Assembly: GCF_009604385.1 (NCBI RefSeq)
Contig: NZ_WEGJ01000003.1
Coordinates: forward strand, 310,001 to 374,000
Reading direction: 5' to 3'
DNA length: 64,000 bases
Origin: Streptomyces smaragdinus
GTDB taxonomy: Bacteria; Actinomycetota; Actinomycetes; Streptomycetales; Streptomycetaceae
Shown: positions 26,435-35,155 of the stretch, in pieces
Layout of the letters: every line of letters begins with the position of its first letter
Position numbering within the stretch: position 1 is the first letter of the stretch
Translations under genes and position numbers: made by a program
Notes under the pieces: generated by a model
What the model was told of the DNA's origin: nothing
Database searches by the model: none
The model's input: the letters and a program-made list of their open reading frames with translations, nothing else

Positions 26435-27187
26435 TCAGACCGCCGCGGGGCCGGAGGCCGGGGTCTGGCGCAGGAGGACGTCCCGGACCTGGCGGGTGTG
26501 GCGCCGGGACACCAGCAGCAGGGTCTCCCCGAGGCGGACGTACGTACGCCCGGATTCCTGGCGGAGCTCCCGTACGTGCTTGAGGGCGACGAGATGCGAG
26601 CGGTGGATGCGGACGAACCCCGCCCCCGCCCACCGCTCCTCCAGCGTGGCGAGGGGGATCCGTACGAGATGCGACGCACCGGCGGTGAACAGCCGCGCGT
26701 AGTCCCCCTGGGCCTCCGCGTACAGCACGTCCGCCCGCCGGACGAAGCGGGTCACACCGCCCAGCTCCACCGATATCCGCTCGTCGTCCGACGCCGGTGC
26801 GGGAGCGGCGGAGGACGCCGGCGCGATGCGGCGCACCGCCTCCGCGAGCCGCGCGTCGTCGACCGGCTTCAGCACGTAGTCCGCCGCCCGCAGCGCGAAC
26901 GCCTCCACGGCGTGGTCCTCGTGCGCGGTGACGAACACGACCTGCGGCGGCTGCGCGAACCGCGACAGCAGCCGGGCCAGCGACAGACCGTCCAGACCCG
27001 GCATCCCGATGTCCAGGAAGACCGCGTCCACGGCCCGTCCCGCCTGCAGCGCCCGGTCCAGCACGAGCAGCGCGGACTGCCCGTCGCCCGCCGTCTGCAC
27101 CTCGCCCACCCGGGCGTCCCGGCGGAGCAGATAGGCCAGCTCCTCCAGGGCCGGGAGCTCGTCGTCCACGGCGAGTATGTGCAGCAT
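26435..27187 (-). CDS. LytTR-type response regulator
   Basis: The 250-aa protein has a receiver domain (residues ~3-115; acidic pocket AVDDE, phospho-acceptor Asp in VFLDIGMPGLDG, Lys in VLKPVDD) and a C-terminal LytTR DNA-binding domain (~140-240; DVLYAEAQGDYARLFT, FVRIHRSHLVALKHV). It is the cognate partner of the LytS-like kinase upstream and precedes the two-helix protein and symporter. A GC hairpin (27202-27222) separates it from the kinase gene. Confidence 0.94.
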   Translation of the reverse strand: MLHILAVDDELPALEELAYLLRRDARVGEVQTAGDGQSALLVLDRALQAGRAVDAVFLDIGMPGLDGLSLARLLSRFAQPPQVVFVTAHEDHAVEAFALRAADYVLKPVDDARLAEAVRRIAPASSAAPAPASDDERISVELGGVTRFVRRADVLYAEAQGDYARLFTAGASHLVRIPLATLEERWAGAGFVRIHRSHLVALKHVRELRQESGRTYVRLGETLLLVSRRHTRQVRDVLLRQTPASGPAAV

Positions 27188-27201
27188 GGCGCGCAGACTA
27201 A

Positions 27202-27222
27202 CCCGGGGGTACGGCCCCCGGG
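27202..27222 (-). terminator. Intercistronic hairpin between kinase and response regulator
   Basis: Perfect 8-bp arms CCCGGGGG/CCCCCGGG with a five-base loop, 15 bp upstream of the response-regulator ATG. It may attenuate or separate expression of the two genes, or protect the mRNA. Confidence 0.5.
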
Positions 27223-27233
27223 AACCCCCGCCG

Positions 27234-28451
27234 TCAAGGCCCGCCAGGTGCGTTCTGCACGGCGTGCGGATGGAACTTCGGCACCCGTACGTGCACCTTC
27301 GTCCCGGCGCCCGGGGCGGTGTCGATCACCAGTCCGTACGCGTCGCCGTACGTCTGGCGCAGCCGTTCGTCGACGTTGCGCAGCCCGATGCCGGCCGCCT
27401 CCACCGGCAGGTCCCCGGCGAGCATCAGCGCCAGGTCGGAGGGGTCCATGCCGGCGCCGTCGTCCTCGACCGTGATGAACGCCTCACTGCCGCCGTCCTC
27501 CGCGACGATCGTGAGGTGCCCGGGACCCGTGCGTTTCTCCAGCCCGTGCCGTACGGCGTTCTCCACCAGCGGCTGCAGGCACAGGAACGGCACGACCACC
27601 GACAGCACCTCGGGGGCCACCCGCAGGGAGACCTCCAGCCGGCCGCCGAAGCGGGCCCGCTCCAGCAGCAGATAGCGGTCGATGCAGCGCAGCTCCTCCG
27701 CGAGGGACGTGAAGTCGCCGTGCCGGCGGAAGGAGTAGCGGGTGAACTCGGCGAACTCCACGATCAGCTCGCGGGCCCGGGCCGGGTCGGTGCGGACGAA
27801 GGAGGCGACGGTGGAGAGCGAGTTGTAGATGAAGTGCGGGGAGATCTGCGCCCGCAGCGCCCGCAGCTCCGCCTCCGCGGCGGCGGCCCGTGAGCGGTCC
27901 AGCTCGGCGAGCTCCAGCTGGGTGGACACCCAGCCGGCCACCTCGTCGGCGGCGCGGACGGTGCCGGCGGAGGACTGCGCGGCGTAGACGGCGAGGGCGC
28001 CCTCCATCCGGCCGGCCACGGCCAGCGGGACGACCACGGCGTGGCGCAGCTGGCAGTCGAGGCGCTCGCAGGCGTCGATGCGGGCGGCGACGGTACGGCC
28101 GCTGTGCAGCGCCTGGCGGGCCAGCTCCGGTACCCCGGCGGCGTGCTGGTCGGCCTCGCGGCCGTCCCAGACGAGGACCTCGCCGGCGGCGTCGGTCAGC
28201 GCGAGGGCGGGGGTGCCGAGGAGGGCGCGGAGGTGTTTGACGGAGCGCCGGGCGCTGTCGGTGCCCAGCCCGGCACGCAGCGGGGGCGCGGCGAGGGAGG
28301 CGGTGTGCAGGGTCTCGTAGGCGGCGCGCTCCTGGGCGGTCCCGTACTGGCGGTGGCGGGCGCCGCGCAGCGCCACCAGGGCCGCGGCCGGCAGCAGCAC
28401 CAGCAGCAGTCCGGCGAGCAGGGCGGTCGTCGCGGTGGAGAACCCGAGCAT
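27234..28451 (-). CDS. LytS-type sensor histidine kinase
   Basis: The 405-aa protein has one N-terminal membrane helix (TALLAGLLLVLLPAAALVAL), a GAF-like region (residues ~85-190), a His-kinase domain with the phospho-acceptor in LRAQISPHFIYNSLSTVASF, and a HATPase domain (LVENAVRHGLEKR, VEDDGAGM, GIGLRNVDERL). This is the LytS/YehU type that pairs with LytTR regulators. The signal is unknown; in actinomycetes and enterobacteria such systems control carboxylate uptake. Start chosen at the ATG directly before the membrane helix. Confidence 0.93.
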   Translation of the reverse strand: MLGFSTATTALLAGLLLVLLPAAALVALRGARHRQYGTAQERAAYETLHTASLAAPPLRAGLGTDSARRSVKHLRALLGTPALALTDAAGEVLVWDGREADQHAAGVPELARQALHSGRTVAARIDACERLDCQLRHAVVVPLAVAGRMEGALAVYAAQSSAGTVRAADEVAGWVSTQLELAELDRSRAAAAEAELRALRAQISPHFIYNSLSTVASFVRTDPARARELIVEFAEFTRYSFRRHGDFTSLAEELRCIDRYLLLERARFGGRLEVSLRVAPEVLSVVVPFLCLQPLVENAVRHGLEKRTGPGHLTIVAEDGGSEAFITVEDDGAGMDPSDLALMLAGDLPVEAAGIGLRNVDERLRQTYGDAYGLVIDTAPGAGTKVHVRVPKFHPHAVQNAPGGP

Positions 28452-28488
28452 GTGGGGGACGGTAACCCGTGTCCGACCTGCGCCGGAA

Positions 28489-28520
28489 GTGCGGACGGGG
28501 TACGAGACCCCCGCCCGCAC
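28489..28520 (-). terminator. Terminator after the P450 operon
   Basis: Twelve-base arms (GTGCGGACGGGG and CCCCGCCCGCAC) pair with one mismatch across an 8-base loop, just past the stop of the last P450 gene. Confidence 0.6.
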
Positions 28521-28527
28521 CCGGGCG

Positions 28528-29751
28528 TCAGCCGTTCAGCACGACCGGGAAGGCCGCCAGCTCGTTCTGCGTCATCACCGGCAAGTTCCCGATCTCCTCC
28601 GCCGCCACCCCCAGCTTCATCCGCGGGAAGCGGGCGAACAGCGCCGGCAGGGCGGTCGCCGCCTCGAGCCGCGACAGCGCCGCGCCGGGGCAGATGTGCG
28701 GGCCGTGGCCGAAGGTGATGTGGCGGGCCGGGGCTTTGCGGGTGACGTCGAAGGAGTCGGGGTCGGCGCCGTGCGCCTCGCGGTCGCGGCCGATCGCCCG
28801 GTACGAGATCACCACGCCCTCCCCCTCGGCGATGGTGAAGCCGTCCACCTCGATGTCCTCGGTCGCGAACCGCATCAGCAGATGCGTGACCGGCGGGTCC
28901 CAGCGCAGCGCCTCCTCGATCACCGCCTCCCACGACACCTTGCCGTCCAGCACCAGGGCGAGCTGGTCGGGGTGGGTGAGCAGGCCCCGTACCGCGCAGA
29001 GGATCAGACCGATTGTCGTCTCGTGCCCGGCGGCGATCATCGACTTGAGGTTGCCGACGACCTCCTCCTCGGTGAGCGGCTCGCCGCCGTCGTCGGCGAG
29101 GATCAGGCCGGTGGTCAGATCGTCGGCGGGGTGCGCGGTCTTCTCGCGGACCAGGTCGGTGAAGATCGAGTCGAGCTCGGCGATCACCGCGATCCGCTCC
29201 TCCTGCGGGGTGAGCAGCGAGAAGAACGCCTTCCACAGCTTCAGCTGGCGCGGGATCTCGGACTCGGGCACGCCCATCAGCTGGCAGACCACGCCCATCG
29301 GCAGCGGCCCTGCGAAGAGCGTCTTGAGATCGACGACCTCGCCGCCGGCACCCGCCTCCCCCAGGTCGTCCAGCAGCTCGCCGGTCAGCCGCTCGATGAC
29401 CGGGCGCAGCGCCTCCAGCCGGCGCGGGGTGATGGCCTGGGCGATCTTCGCCCGCAGCCGGCGGTGCTCGGCGCCGTCCACGGTGAACAGCGAACGCCCC
29501 GGGTCGATCATGGGGATCAGCGGCCAGTCACGGGTGACGGCGCCGCTGGTGTACTGGCCCCAGTGGTTGATGTCCTTGACCAGCCGGGTGTCGGTCAGCA
29601 GCTTGCGGGCCGTGGCCTGCGCGGTCACGGTCTTGACCTGAACGCCCAGCAGCTCGATCGTGGCGATCGCGTCCGCCGCGACGAGCCGGGCGGTCTCTCC
29701 GGCCAGGTCCCCGACCATGGGGTCGATGACGATGGCGTCGGGCTGGTTCAC
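28528..29751 (-). CDS. Cytochrome P450, CYP154-like
   Basis: The 407-aa protein has all canonical P450 landmarks: I-helix AAGHETT, K-helix EEALR (ExxR), and heme-binding loop FGHGPHICPGAALSRLE with Cys354 as the thiolate ligand. It resembles the CYP154 family, which in Streptomyces is paired with CYP157 downstream of conservons. The GTG start overlaps the stop of the preceding degenerate P450 by 4 bp (GTGA), giving coupled translation. Electrons must come from ferredoxins encoded elsewhere. Substrate unknown. Confidence 0.92.
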   Translation of the reverse strand: MNQPDAIVIDPMVGDLAGETARLVAADAIATIELLGVQVKTVTAQATARKLLTDTRLVKDINHWGQYTSGAVTRDWPLIPMIDPGRSLFTVDGAEHRRLRAKIAQAITPRRLEALRPVIERLTGELLDDLGEAGAGGEVVDLKTLFAGPLPMGVVCQLMGVPESEIPRQLKLWKAFFSLLTPQEERIAVIAELDSIFTDLVREKTAHPADDLTTGLILADDGGEPLTEEEVVGNLKSMIAAGHETTIGLILCAVRGLLTHPDQLALVLDGKVSWEAVIEEALRWDPPVTHLLMRFATEDIEVDGFTIAEGEGVVISYRAIGRDREAHGADPDSFDVTRKAPARHITFGHGPHICPGAALSRLEAATALPALFARFPRMKLGVAAEEIGNLPVMTQNELAAFPVVLNG

Positions 29752-31007
29752 GACAAACCTCCAGTCGTACGTACGGGGGTGAACCGCACGGGGATCTCCT
29801 GCATGCCGCGCAGGAAGGCGGACTCGCGCCGGACCAGGGACTCCACGGGCACGGACAGCTCCAGGTCGGGCAGCCGGTCCAGGAGCACCTCGATGCCCGT
29901 ACGGGCGATGATCTCGGCGATCTCCTGCGCCGGGAAGGGACAGCGGTAGTCGCCGTAACTGAAGGCGAAGTGCGCGCTGTTGCCACCTTGCGCGGGCGTG
30001 AGGTGCTGCTGGATCTGCGGGTCGGCGTTGGCGCCGGCCAGGCCCAGGAGCACGAGGTCGCCGGAGCGGATGGAGCGCCCGGCCAGATGGGTGTCGCGCG
30101 AGGCCCAGCGGCCGGAGAGGATCTGCGTCGGCGAGTCCTCCCACAGCACCTCGTTCATGGCCTGCGCGACGCTGAAGCGGCCGCCGCCGAGGGCGGAGGC
30201 GAAGCGGTCGTCGGTGAGCATCAGCCGGATGGAGTTGCCGATCCAGTCGGCGGTCGGCAGGAAGCCGGCGGCGGTGATGTCCTTGGCGTCGAGCATCACC
30301 TCCTCGTCGGTGAAGCCGTCGCCGTGCCGGTACATCCAGGACGTGACGTCGCCGCCGGGGTTGGCGCGCTTCTCCTTGGCGAGCTTCTGGATCAGCCCAA
30401 AGAACGTCATGTACGCCTGCTGCGCGCCCGGTCCGCCGTCGGCGAGCTCGTTCATCACGTCGGCGAGCTGCGTGCCCTCCTCGTCGGGGAAGCCGACGAT
30501 GCGGGCCAGCGCCAGGATGGGCAGCGGTTTGGCGAAGGCGGCGAGCAGTTCGGCCTCGCCGCGGCCGCAGAAGGAGTCGATCAGCCGGTCCGCCAGCTCC
30601 TCGCAGGCGCGCCGCAGTTCGAAGGCGTCGACGGCCTCGAGGGCCGGTTCGACGAGGTTCGCGTGGCGGCGGTGGTCGGCACCGGAGGTGAAGTAGATGG
30701 AGGGCATGGGGCGGCTGATCATCGGCAGCAGCGGCCAGTCCTCGGGGATGTGCTCCCACTGGTTCCACAGGCTGGAGTCGCGCGGGAACAGCTCGGGGTC
30801 GGAGGTCACCTGGTGCAGTTCGCGGTAGCCGATCACCAGCCACGCCGGGAACCCGCCCAGCAGCTCGACGGGGACCACCGGGCCGTGCTCGCGCCGCACT
30901 TCGCGGTAGAGCTGCTGCGGTTCGGTGTGGAAGCGTGCCCCGCTCAGCGGCACCGCCCCTGGCTGGACGACCGGGCAGGCGGCGGGCTTCGGTGGGGGAT
31001 TGCTCAT
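29748..31007 (-). CDS. Degenerate cytochrome P450, CYP157-like (no ExxR)
   Basis: The 419-aa protein keeps the heme thiolate (FSYGDYRCPFPAQE, Cys356), but the K-helix reads NEVLWED, so the Arg of ExxR is Trp. The I-helix reads ITAAGFLPTADW, without the usual acid-alcohol pair. These features define CYP157, a family known to lack ExxR and found in conservons as cvnE-type genes. It is paralogous along its whole length to the P450 at 32372. It is coupled to the canonical P450 downstream. Whether it catalyses anything or acts as a sensor is unknown. Confidence 0.92.
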   Translation of the reverse strand: MSNPPPKPAACPVVQPGAVPLSGARFHTEPQQLYREVRREHGPVVPVELLGGFPAWLVIGYRELHQVTSDPELFPRDSSLWNQWEHIPEDWPLLPMISRPMPSIYFTSGADHRRHANLVEPALEAVDAFELRRACEELADRLIDSFCGRGEAELLAAFAKPLPILALARIVGFPDEEGTQLADVMNELADGGPGAQQAYMTFFGLIQKLAKEKRANPGGDVTSWMYRHGDGFTDEEVMLDAKDITAAGFLPTADWIGNSIRLMLTDDRFASALGGGRFSVAQAMNEVLWEDSPTQILSGRWASRDTHLAGRSIRSGDLVLLGLAGANADPQIQQHLTPAQGGNSAHFAFSYGDYRCPFPAQEIAEIIARTGIEVLLDRLPDLELSVPVESLVRRESAFLRGMQEIPVRFTPVRTTGGLS

Positions 31008-31079
31008 GGGACCGGCTCCAAGACGTGGGGTCTGGTGTTTGCCGCTGCGATGCGTGGGGGGACGGCCTTCGCGGCGGAC

Positions 31080-31109
31080 GGGACCGGTCCGAGCGTACGG
31101 AACGGTCCC
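31080..31109 (-). terminator. Hairpin between the two P450 pairs
   Basis: GGGACCG pairs with CGGTCCC, and inside it TCC with GGA. It lies in the 111-bp gap between the first and second P450 pairs, the only sizeable gap in this run, so the second pair may be partly uncoupled from the conservon. Confidence 0.5.
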
Positions 31110-31118
31110 GTTCACCGT

Positions 31119-32375
31119 TCAGTCGCGCAGCACGACCGGGAAGACGACCGTGTCGTTCTGGGTGATGATGGGGAGTTTGCGCAGCTCCTCGGAGGGAACG
31201 GCGAGCTTCAGGTCCGGGTAGCGCTCGAAGAGCGCCGGGAGGGCGACGGACGCCTCCAGCCGGGACAGCGCGGCGCCCGGGCAGACGTGCGGGCCGTGGC
31301 CGAACGACAGATGCCGGTTGTCCTTGCGGGTGATGTCGTACGAGTCGGCGTCGTCGCCGTGCTGCGTACGGTCGCGGCCGATCGCCCGGTACGAGGTGAC
31401 CACGCCGTCGCCCTTGCGGATGACCAGGCCGTCCGAGTCGGGGACCTCGATGTCCTCGGTGGCGAACCGCATCAGCACATGGCTGGTGGGCGAGTCCCAG
31501 CGCAGGGTCTCCTCGATCACCGCGTCCCAGCCGATCTCGCCGGCCAGCACCATGCGCAGCTGGTCGGGGTGCGTCAGCAGGGCCCGTACCGAGTTGACGA
31601 TCAGGGAGATCGTCGTCTCGTGCCCGGCGGCGACCATGGCGTGCAGATTGCCGGCCACCTCCTGGATCGACATGGGCTCGCCGCCCTCGTCGGCGAGGAC
31701 CAGCGCGCTGGTGAGGTCGTCCCCGGGGTCGGCCTTCTTCTGCTTGGCCTGGTCCAGGAAGTACGCCTCGAGGGCCTCGATCACCGCGAGGCGCTCGTCC
31801 TGCGGGGTGAGCATCGAGAAGAACGTCTTGAACTGCTGTGTCAGCACCGGGATCTCGGCCTCGGGGACGCCCATCAGATGGCAGACGACCAGCATCGGCA
31901 GCGGCTGCGCGTACAGCGCCTTGAGGTCGACGCTGCCGTCCGCGGCGCGCGCGTCCTCGGCCCCCAGGTCGTCCAGGAGCTTGGCGACCAGGTCCTCGAT
32001 GACCGGGCGCACCGATTCGACGCGGCGTACGGACAGGGCCTGCGCGATCTTCGCGCGCAGCCGGCGGTGGTCGGGGCCGTCGGCGGTGAACATCGACGGC
32101 GGTACGTCGATCATGCCGACCAGCGGCCACTCCTGGCCCACCGTGCCGTCCTGCCACAGCCGCCACTGGTTGATGTCCTTCACCAGCCGCGAGTCCGTGT
32201 GCAGCCGGCGGGCCACGGCGTGCGAGGTGACCGCCCAGGCCGGCGCGCCGAGCAGGTCGATCCGTGCCAGCGGGCCGGCCGCGCGCAGCCGATTCGTCTC
32301 GCCGTCGAGGTCGCCGAGCATGGGGTCGATGGCGATGACGTCGTCGGCGTGCGCGGTGGACAGCGGCTGGTTCAA
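31119..32375 (-). CDS. Cytochrome P450, CYP154-like, TTG start
   Basis: The 418-aa protein has I-helix AAGHETT, K-helix EETLR and heme loop FGHGPHVCPGAALSRLE (Cys365). It is closely related to the P450 at 28528. The start is a TTG overlapping the upstream stop by 4 bp (TTGA). The corresponding gene of the other pair uses GTG at the same place, and both continue with Asn-Gln-Pro, which supports the choice. Likely a monooxygenase; substrate unknown. Confidence 0.9.
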   Translation of the reverse strand: MNQPLSTAHADDVIAIDPMLGDLDGETNRLRAAGPLARIDLLGAPAWAVTSHAVARRLHTDSRLVKDINQWRLWQDGTVGQEWPLVGMIDVPPSMFTADGPDHRRLRAKIAQALSVRRVESVRPVIEDLVAKLLDDLGAEDARAADGSVDLKALYAQPLPMLVVCHLMGVPEAEIPVLTQQFKTFFSMLTPQDERLAVIEALEAYFLDQAKQKKADPGDDLTSALVLADEGGEPMSIQEVAGNLHAMVAAGHETTISLIVNSVRALLTHPDQLRMVLAGEIGWDAVIEETLRWDSPTSHVLMRFATEDIEVPDSDGLVIRKGDGVVTSYRAIGRDRTQHGDDADSYDITRKDNRHLSFGHGPHVCPGAALSRLEASVALPALFERYPDLKLAVPSEELRKLPIITQNDTVVFPVVLRD

Positions 32376-33646
32376 CGGGTGCCTCCGGAGGCGGGTACGG
32401 GTGTGAAGCGGACGGGGAGTTCGGTCATGCCCCGCATGAAGGCGGACGGTCTGCGCACCAGTTCGCTCGCGGGGACGGCGAGCTGCAGGTCGGGCAGCCG
32501 GTCGAGGAGCACCTCGATGCCGGCGCGGGCGATGATCTCGGCGATCTCCTGGGCCGGGAACGGGCAGCGGTACTCGCCGTACCCGTAGCTGAAGTGCGCG
32601 GCGTTGCCGCCGTGCGCCGGGGTGAGGTGCTGCTGGATCAGCGGGTCGTTGTTGGCGGCGCCCAGTCCGAGCAGGATCATGTCGCCGGCGAGGATGTTGT
32701 GTCCGCCGAGCAGGGTGTCGCGGGCGGCCCAGCGGCCGGCGATGATCTGGCTCGGGGTCTCCTCCCACAACACCTCGTTCAGCGCGTGGCCGATGCTGTA
32801 GCGGCCGCCGCCCAGCGCGTCCGCGAAGCGGTCGTCGGTGAGCATCAGCCGGATGGTGCCGGCCAGCCAGTCGGCGGTGGGCAGGAAACCGGCGCCGATG
32901 GTGTCCCGTACGTTCAGGAACACCTCCTCGTCGGTGAAGCCCTCGGCGTTGGCCAGCAGCCAGGACACGATGTCGGAGCCGGGCTGGAGGCGTTTGTCGG
33001 CGACCAGGTCGGAGATGGCCGTCATCCACTCCCCGTGCGCCTTCTGCGCGCCGGGGCCGCCGTCGACCAGCTCGTTGAGCTGCTGGGCGAGCACCGGGCC
33101 CTCGTCCTCGGGGAAGCCGAAGAGGCGCAGCAGCGTCAGCTGGGTGAGCTGTACGGAGTAGCCGGCGACCAGTTCGGCGTCGCCGCGGCCGCAGAACTCG
33201 TCGATGAGCCGGTCGGCGAGGTCCTCGCACAGCCTGCGGCAGGCGAGGGCGTCGACGGTCTCCAGGGCGGCGCTCATCCACTCCGCGTACCGGCGGTGCG
33301 GCTTGTCGGCGCTGAAGTACACCGAGGGCGTGTTGGGCTGCCCGATGACCGGGAGCAGCGGCCAGTCCGCGGGGACGTTCGGCCACTGGTTCCACAGTCC
33401 GCGGTCGCGGGAGAACAGGTCGGGGTCGGAGGTGATCTGGTGCAGTTCGCGGTAGCCGATCACCAGCCAGGCCGGGAACCCGCCGTACATCTCGACGGGG
33501 ACGACGGAGCCGTGCTCGCGGCGGATCTCGCGGTAGAGCTGCTGCGGTTCGGTGTGGAAGCGCGGCCCGGACAGCGGTACGGCGTCGGGGTGCACGGCCG
33601 GGCAGCCGCCGGCCGTGCTCCCGCCGCCGTCCGCGGGCCCGGTCAT
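32372..33646 (-). CDS. cvnE: Conservon P450 CvnE, CYP157-like (no ExxR)
   Basis: The 424-aa protein is a P450 with heme loop YGYGEYRCPFPAQE (Cys361), K-helix NEVLWEE (ExxW instead of ExxR) and I-helix GAGFLPTADW. It begins within the stop of cvnD (ATGA overlap), as expected for the fifth conservon gene. N-terminal motifs GPRFHTEPQQLYREIRREHG are nearly identical in the paralogue at 29748, pointing to duplication of the P450 pair. Confidence 0.92.
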   Translation of the reverse strand: MTGPADGGGSTAGGCPAVHPDAVPLSGPRFHTEPQQLYREIRREHGSVVPVEMYGGFPAWLVIGYRELHQITSDPDLFSRDRGLWNQWPNVPADWPLLPVIGQPNTPSVYFSADKPHRRYAEWMSAALETVDALACRRLCEDLADRLIDEFCGRGDAELVAGYSVQLTQLTLLRLFGFPEDEGPVLAQQLNELVDGGPGAQKAHGEWMTAISDLVADKRLQPGSDIVSWLLANAEGFTDEEVFLNVRDTIGAGFLPTADWLAGTIRLMLTDDRFADALGGGRYSIGHALNEVLWEETPSQIIAGRWAARDTLLGGHNILAGDMILLGLGAANNDPLIQQHLTPAHGGNAAHFSYGYGEYRCPFPAQEIAEIIARAGIEVLLDRLPDLQLAVPASELVRRPSAFMRGMTELPVRFTPVPASGGTR

Positions 33647-34287
33647 CGGGTGGGCTCCGGTGCCTTGGTGAGGGACTGGAGGTGCTTCACCAGCTCGATC
33701 AGCACCTCCTTGCTGGACGCGCGCGAGCGGGCGTCGCAGTCGATGAGGGGCACGTGCGGATCGAGGTCCAGGGCCTCGCGTACGTCCGTACCCGAGTGCG
33801 GCGGGCCGCCGAAGTCGTTGCGGGCCACGATGAACGGCGTGCCGTGGTGCTCCAGCCGGTCGATGGCGTACCACGAGTCGGACAGCCGCCGGTCGTCGAC
33901 CAGCACGATCGCGCCCAGGGTGCCGGCGAAGAGCCGGTCCCACAGGAACCAGAAACGTTCCTGCCCGGGGGCCCCGAAGAGATAGAGCACCGTCTCCTCG
34001 TCCAGGCTGATCCGCCCGAAGTCGAAGGCGACGGTGGTGGACGTCTTCTGCGGTACGGCCTTCAGGTCGTCCGTGCCCAGAGACGCCTGGGTCATGGTCT
34101 CCTCGGTGTTCAGCGGACGGATGTCGCTGACGGAGCGGACCATGGTCGTCTTGCCCACGCCGAAGCCGCCGACGACGACGATCTTCAGGCCGTTGTCGGC
34201 GCTGGCGCTGAGCGGGGTGTGCGCGGCGTCGCGGACCGCGCGGGGGGCGGTCTTCACGGCCGCCTCAGAGGCGTCGGCGGAGTCCAA
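33643..34287 (-). CDS. cvnD: Conservon small GTPase-like protein CvnD
   Basis: The 214-aa protein has a P-loop (VVVGGFGVGKTTMV, residues ~38-50), a DxxG-equivalent FGAPGQERFWFLW and a hydrophobic VLVDDRRLSDSW strand. CvnD proteins are the G-protein-like component of conservons and associate with CvnA-C at the membrane in a GPCR-like arrangement. It overlaps cvnC by 23 bp and cvnE by 4 bp. Confidence 0.95.
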   Translation of the reverse strand: MDSADASEAAVKTAPRAVRDAAHTPLSASADNGLKIVVVGGFGVGKTTMVRSVSDIRPLNTEETMTQASLGTDDLKAVPQKTSTTVAFDFGRISLDEETVLYLFGAPGQERFWFLWDRLFAGTLGAIVLVDDRRLSDSWYAIDRLEHHGTPFIVARNDFGGPPHSGTDVREALDLDPHVPLIDCDARSRASSKEVLIELVKHLQSLTKAPEPTR

Positions 34288-34642
34288 CGAGCAACCTCTC
34301 CAGGGTGTCGGGATCGGGCAGGGCGGACCGCACGGACGCGGACCGCGGATGACGGGCGGTGACCTTGCCGGCGTCCATCAGGTCGGCCAGCAGGATCTTG
34401 GTGATGCTCACGGGGAGCTTGAGCTGTGCGGCGATCTCCACCACGGCGGTCGGGAAGCGGCACATCGTCAGGATCGCGACGTGCTCCTTCTGCATGCCCG
34501 GCACCGGATCGCACTCGCTCACCACGAGGGTGACGAGGTCGAAGTCGTCGCTGCTGGGCCTGCTCCGGCCGCCCGTGACGGTGTAGAGGCGATCCGGGTC
34601 CTCGTCCCGGTGCGAGCGTTTCGACCCCCGCGATCCGCTCAT
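34265..34642 (-). CDS. cvnC: Conservon protein CvnC (DUF742)
   Basis: The 125-aa protein has the DUF742 pattern: DPDRLYTVTGGRSRP, FDLVTLVV, EHVAILTMCRFPTAVVEIAAQLKLPVSITKILLADLMDAGKVTAR, a winged-helix-like fold. The ATG at 34642 follows GAGGGGG; an ATG at 34687 would add 15 residues. It lies between cvnB and cvnD. Confidence 0.92.
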   Translation of the reverse strand: MSGSRGSKRSHRDEDPDRLYTVTGGRSRPSSDDFDLVTLVVSECDPVPGMQKEHVAILTMCRFPTAVVEIAAQLKLPVSITKILLADLMDAGKVTARHPRSASVRSALPDPDTLERLLVGLRRRL

Positions 34643-34708
34643 CTCGCCCCCTCGGGTCCGGTCACGTCGTCCCCCCGGGGTCGGCACATCTCATTCCCCC
34701 TGCTCCAG

Positions 34709-35155
34709 TCACTCAGCCGGTTCCGCGAGCCCGTCGAGCCGGTCGGTGGGCAGGCGCGGTGCGGCGCTCAGGTGCTCGCCGAGCTGTTCGACGAGTTCCA
34801 GCATGTTGTGGCCGACGAGCCCGGCGTCGCAGTCCTGGTCGGCGACCACGGCGACATGGGAGCCCTCGCCGGCCTCCACGATGAACAGGATCCCGCCGTA
34901 GAACTCGGTCATCGACTGCCGTACGCCGCCGCTGCCGTCGCCGAACTCCATCGACGCGCCGTGCGCGAGGCTCTGGATGCCGGCGGAGATCGCGGCGAGC
35001 TGGTCGGCCCGGTCCACGGAGAGCTCGGGGGTGTGACAGAGCTTGAGTCCGTCACGGGAGAGTACGAGGGCGTGCCGGGCCGCTGGGGTGCGCTCCAGCA
35101 GCCCTTCGAGCAGCCAGCCCAGCTCTGCCGCGGCGGTGGCCGATCCGGTGGTCAT
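34709..35155 (-). CDS. cvnB: Conservon roadblock/LC7 protein CvnB
   Basis: The 148-aa protein is a roadblock/LC7 domain (LGWLLEGLLERTPAARHALVLSRDGLKLCHT; FGDGSGGVRQSMTEFYGGILFIVEAGEGSHVAVVADQDCDAGLVGHNM). In other systems such domains regulate small GTPases, which fits its place beside cvnD. The start overlaps cvnA by 4 bp. Confidence 0.95.
   Translation of the reverse strand: MTTGSATAAAELGWLLEGLLERTPAARHALVLSRDGLKLCHTPELSVDRADQLAAISAGIQSLAHGASMEFGDGSGGVRQSMTEFYGGILFIVEAGEGSHVAVVADQDCDAGLVGHNMLELVEQLGEHLSAAPRLPTDRLDGLAEPAE

Noticed and set aside
32376..33395. Frame extension that would fuse P450 genes
   Set aside because: Extensions past 29751 and 32375 are antisense-like Arg-rich shadows; the 4-bp stop/start overlaps show separate genes.
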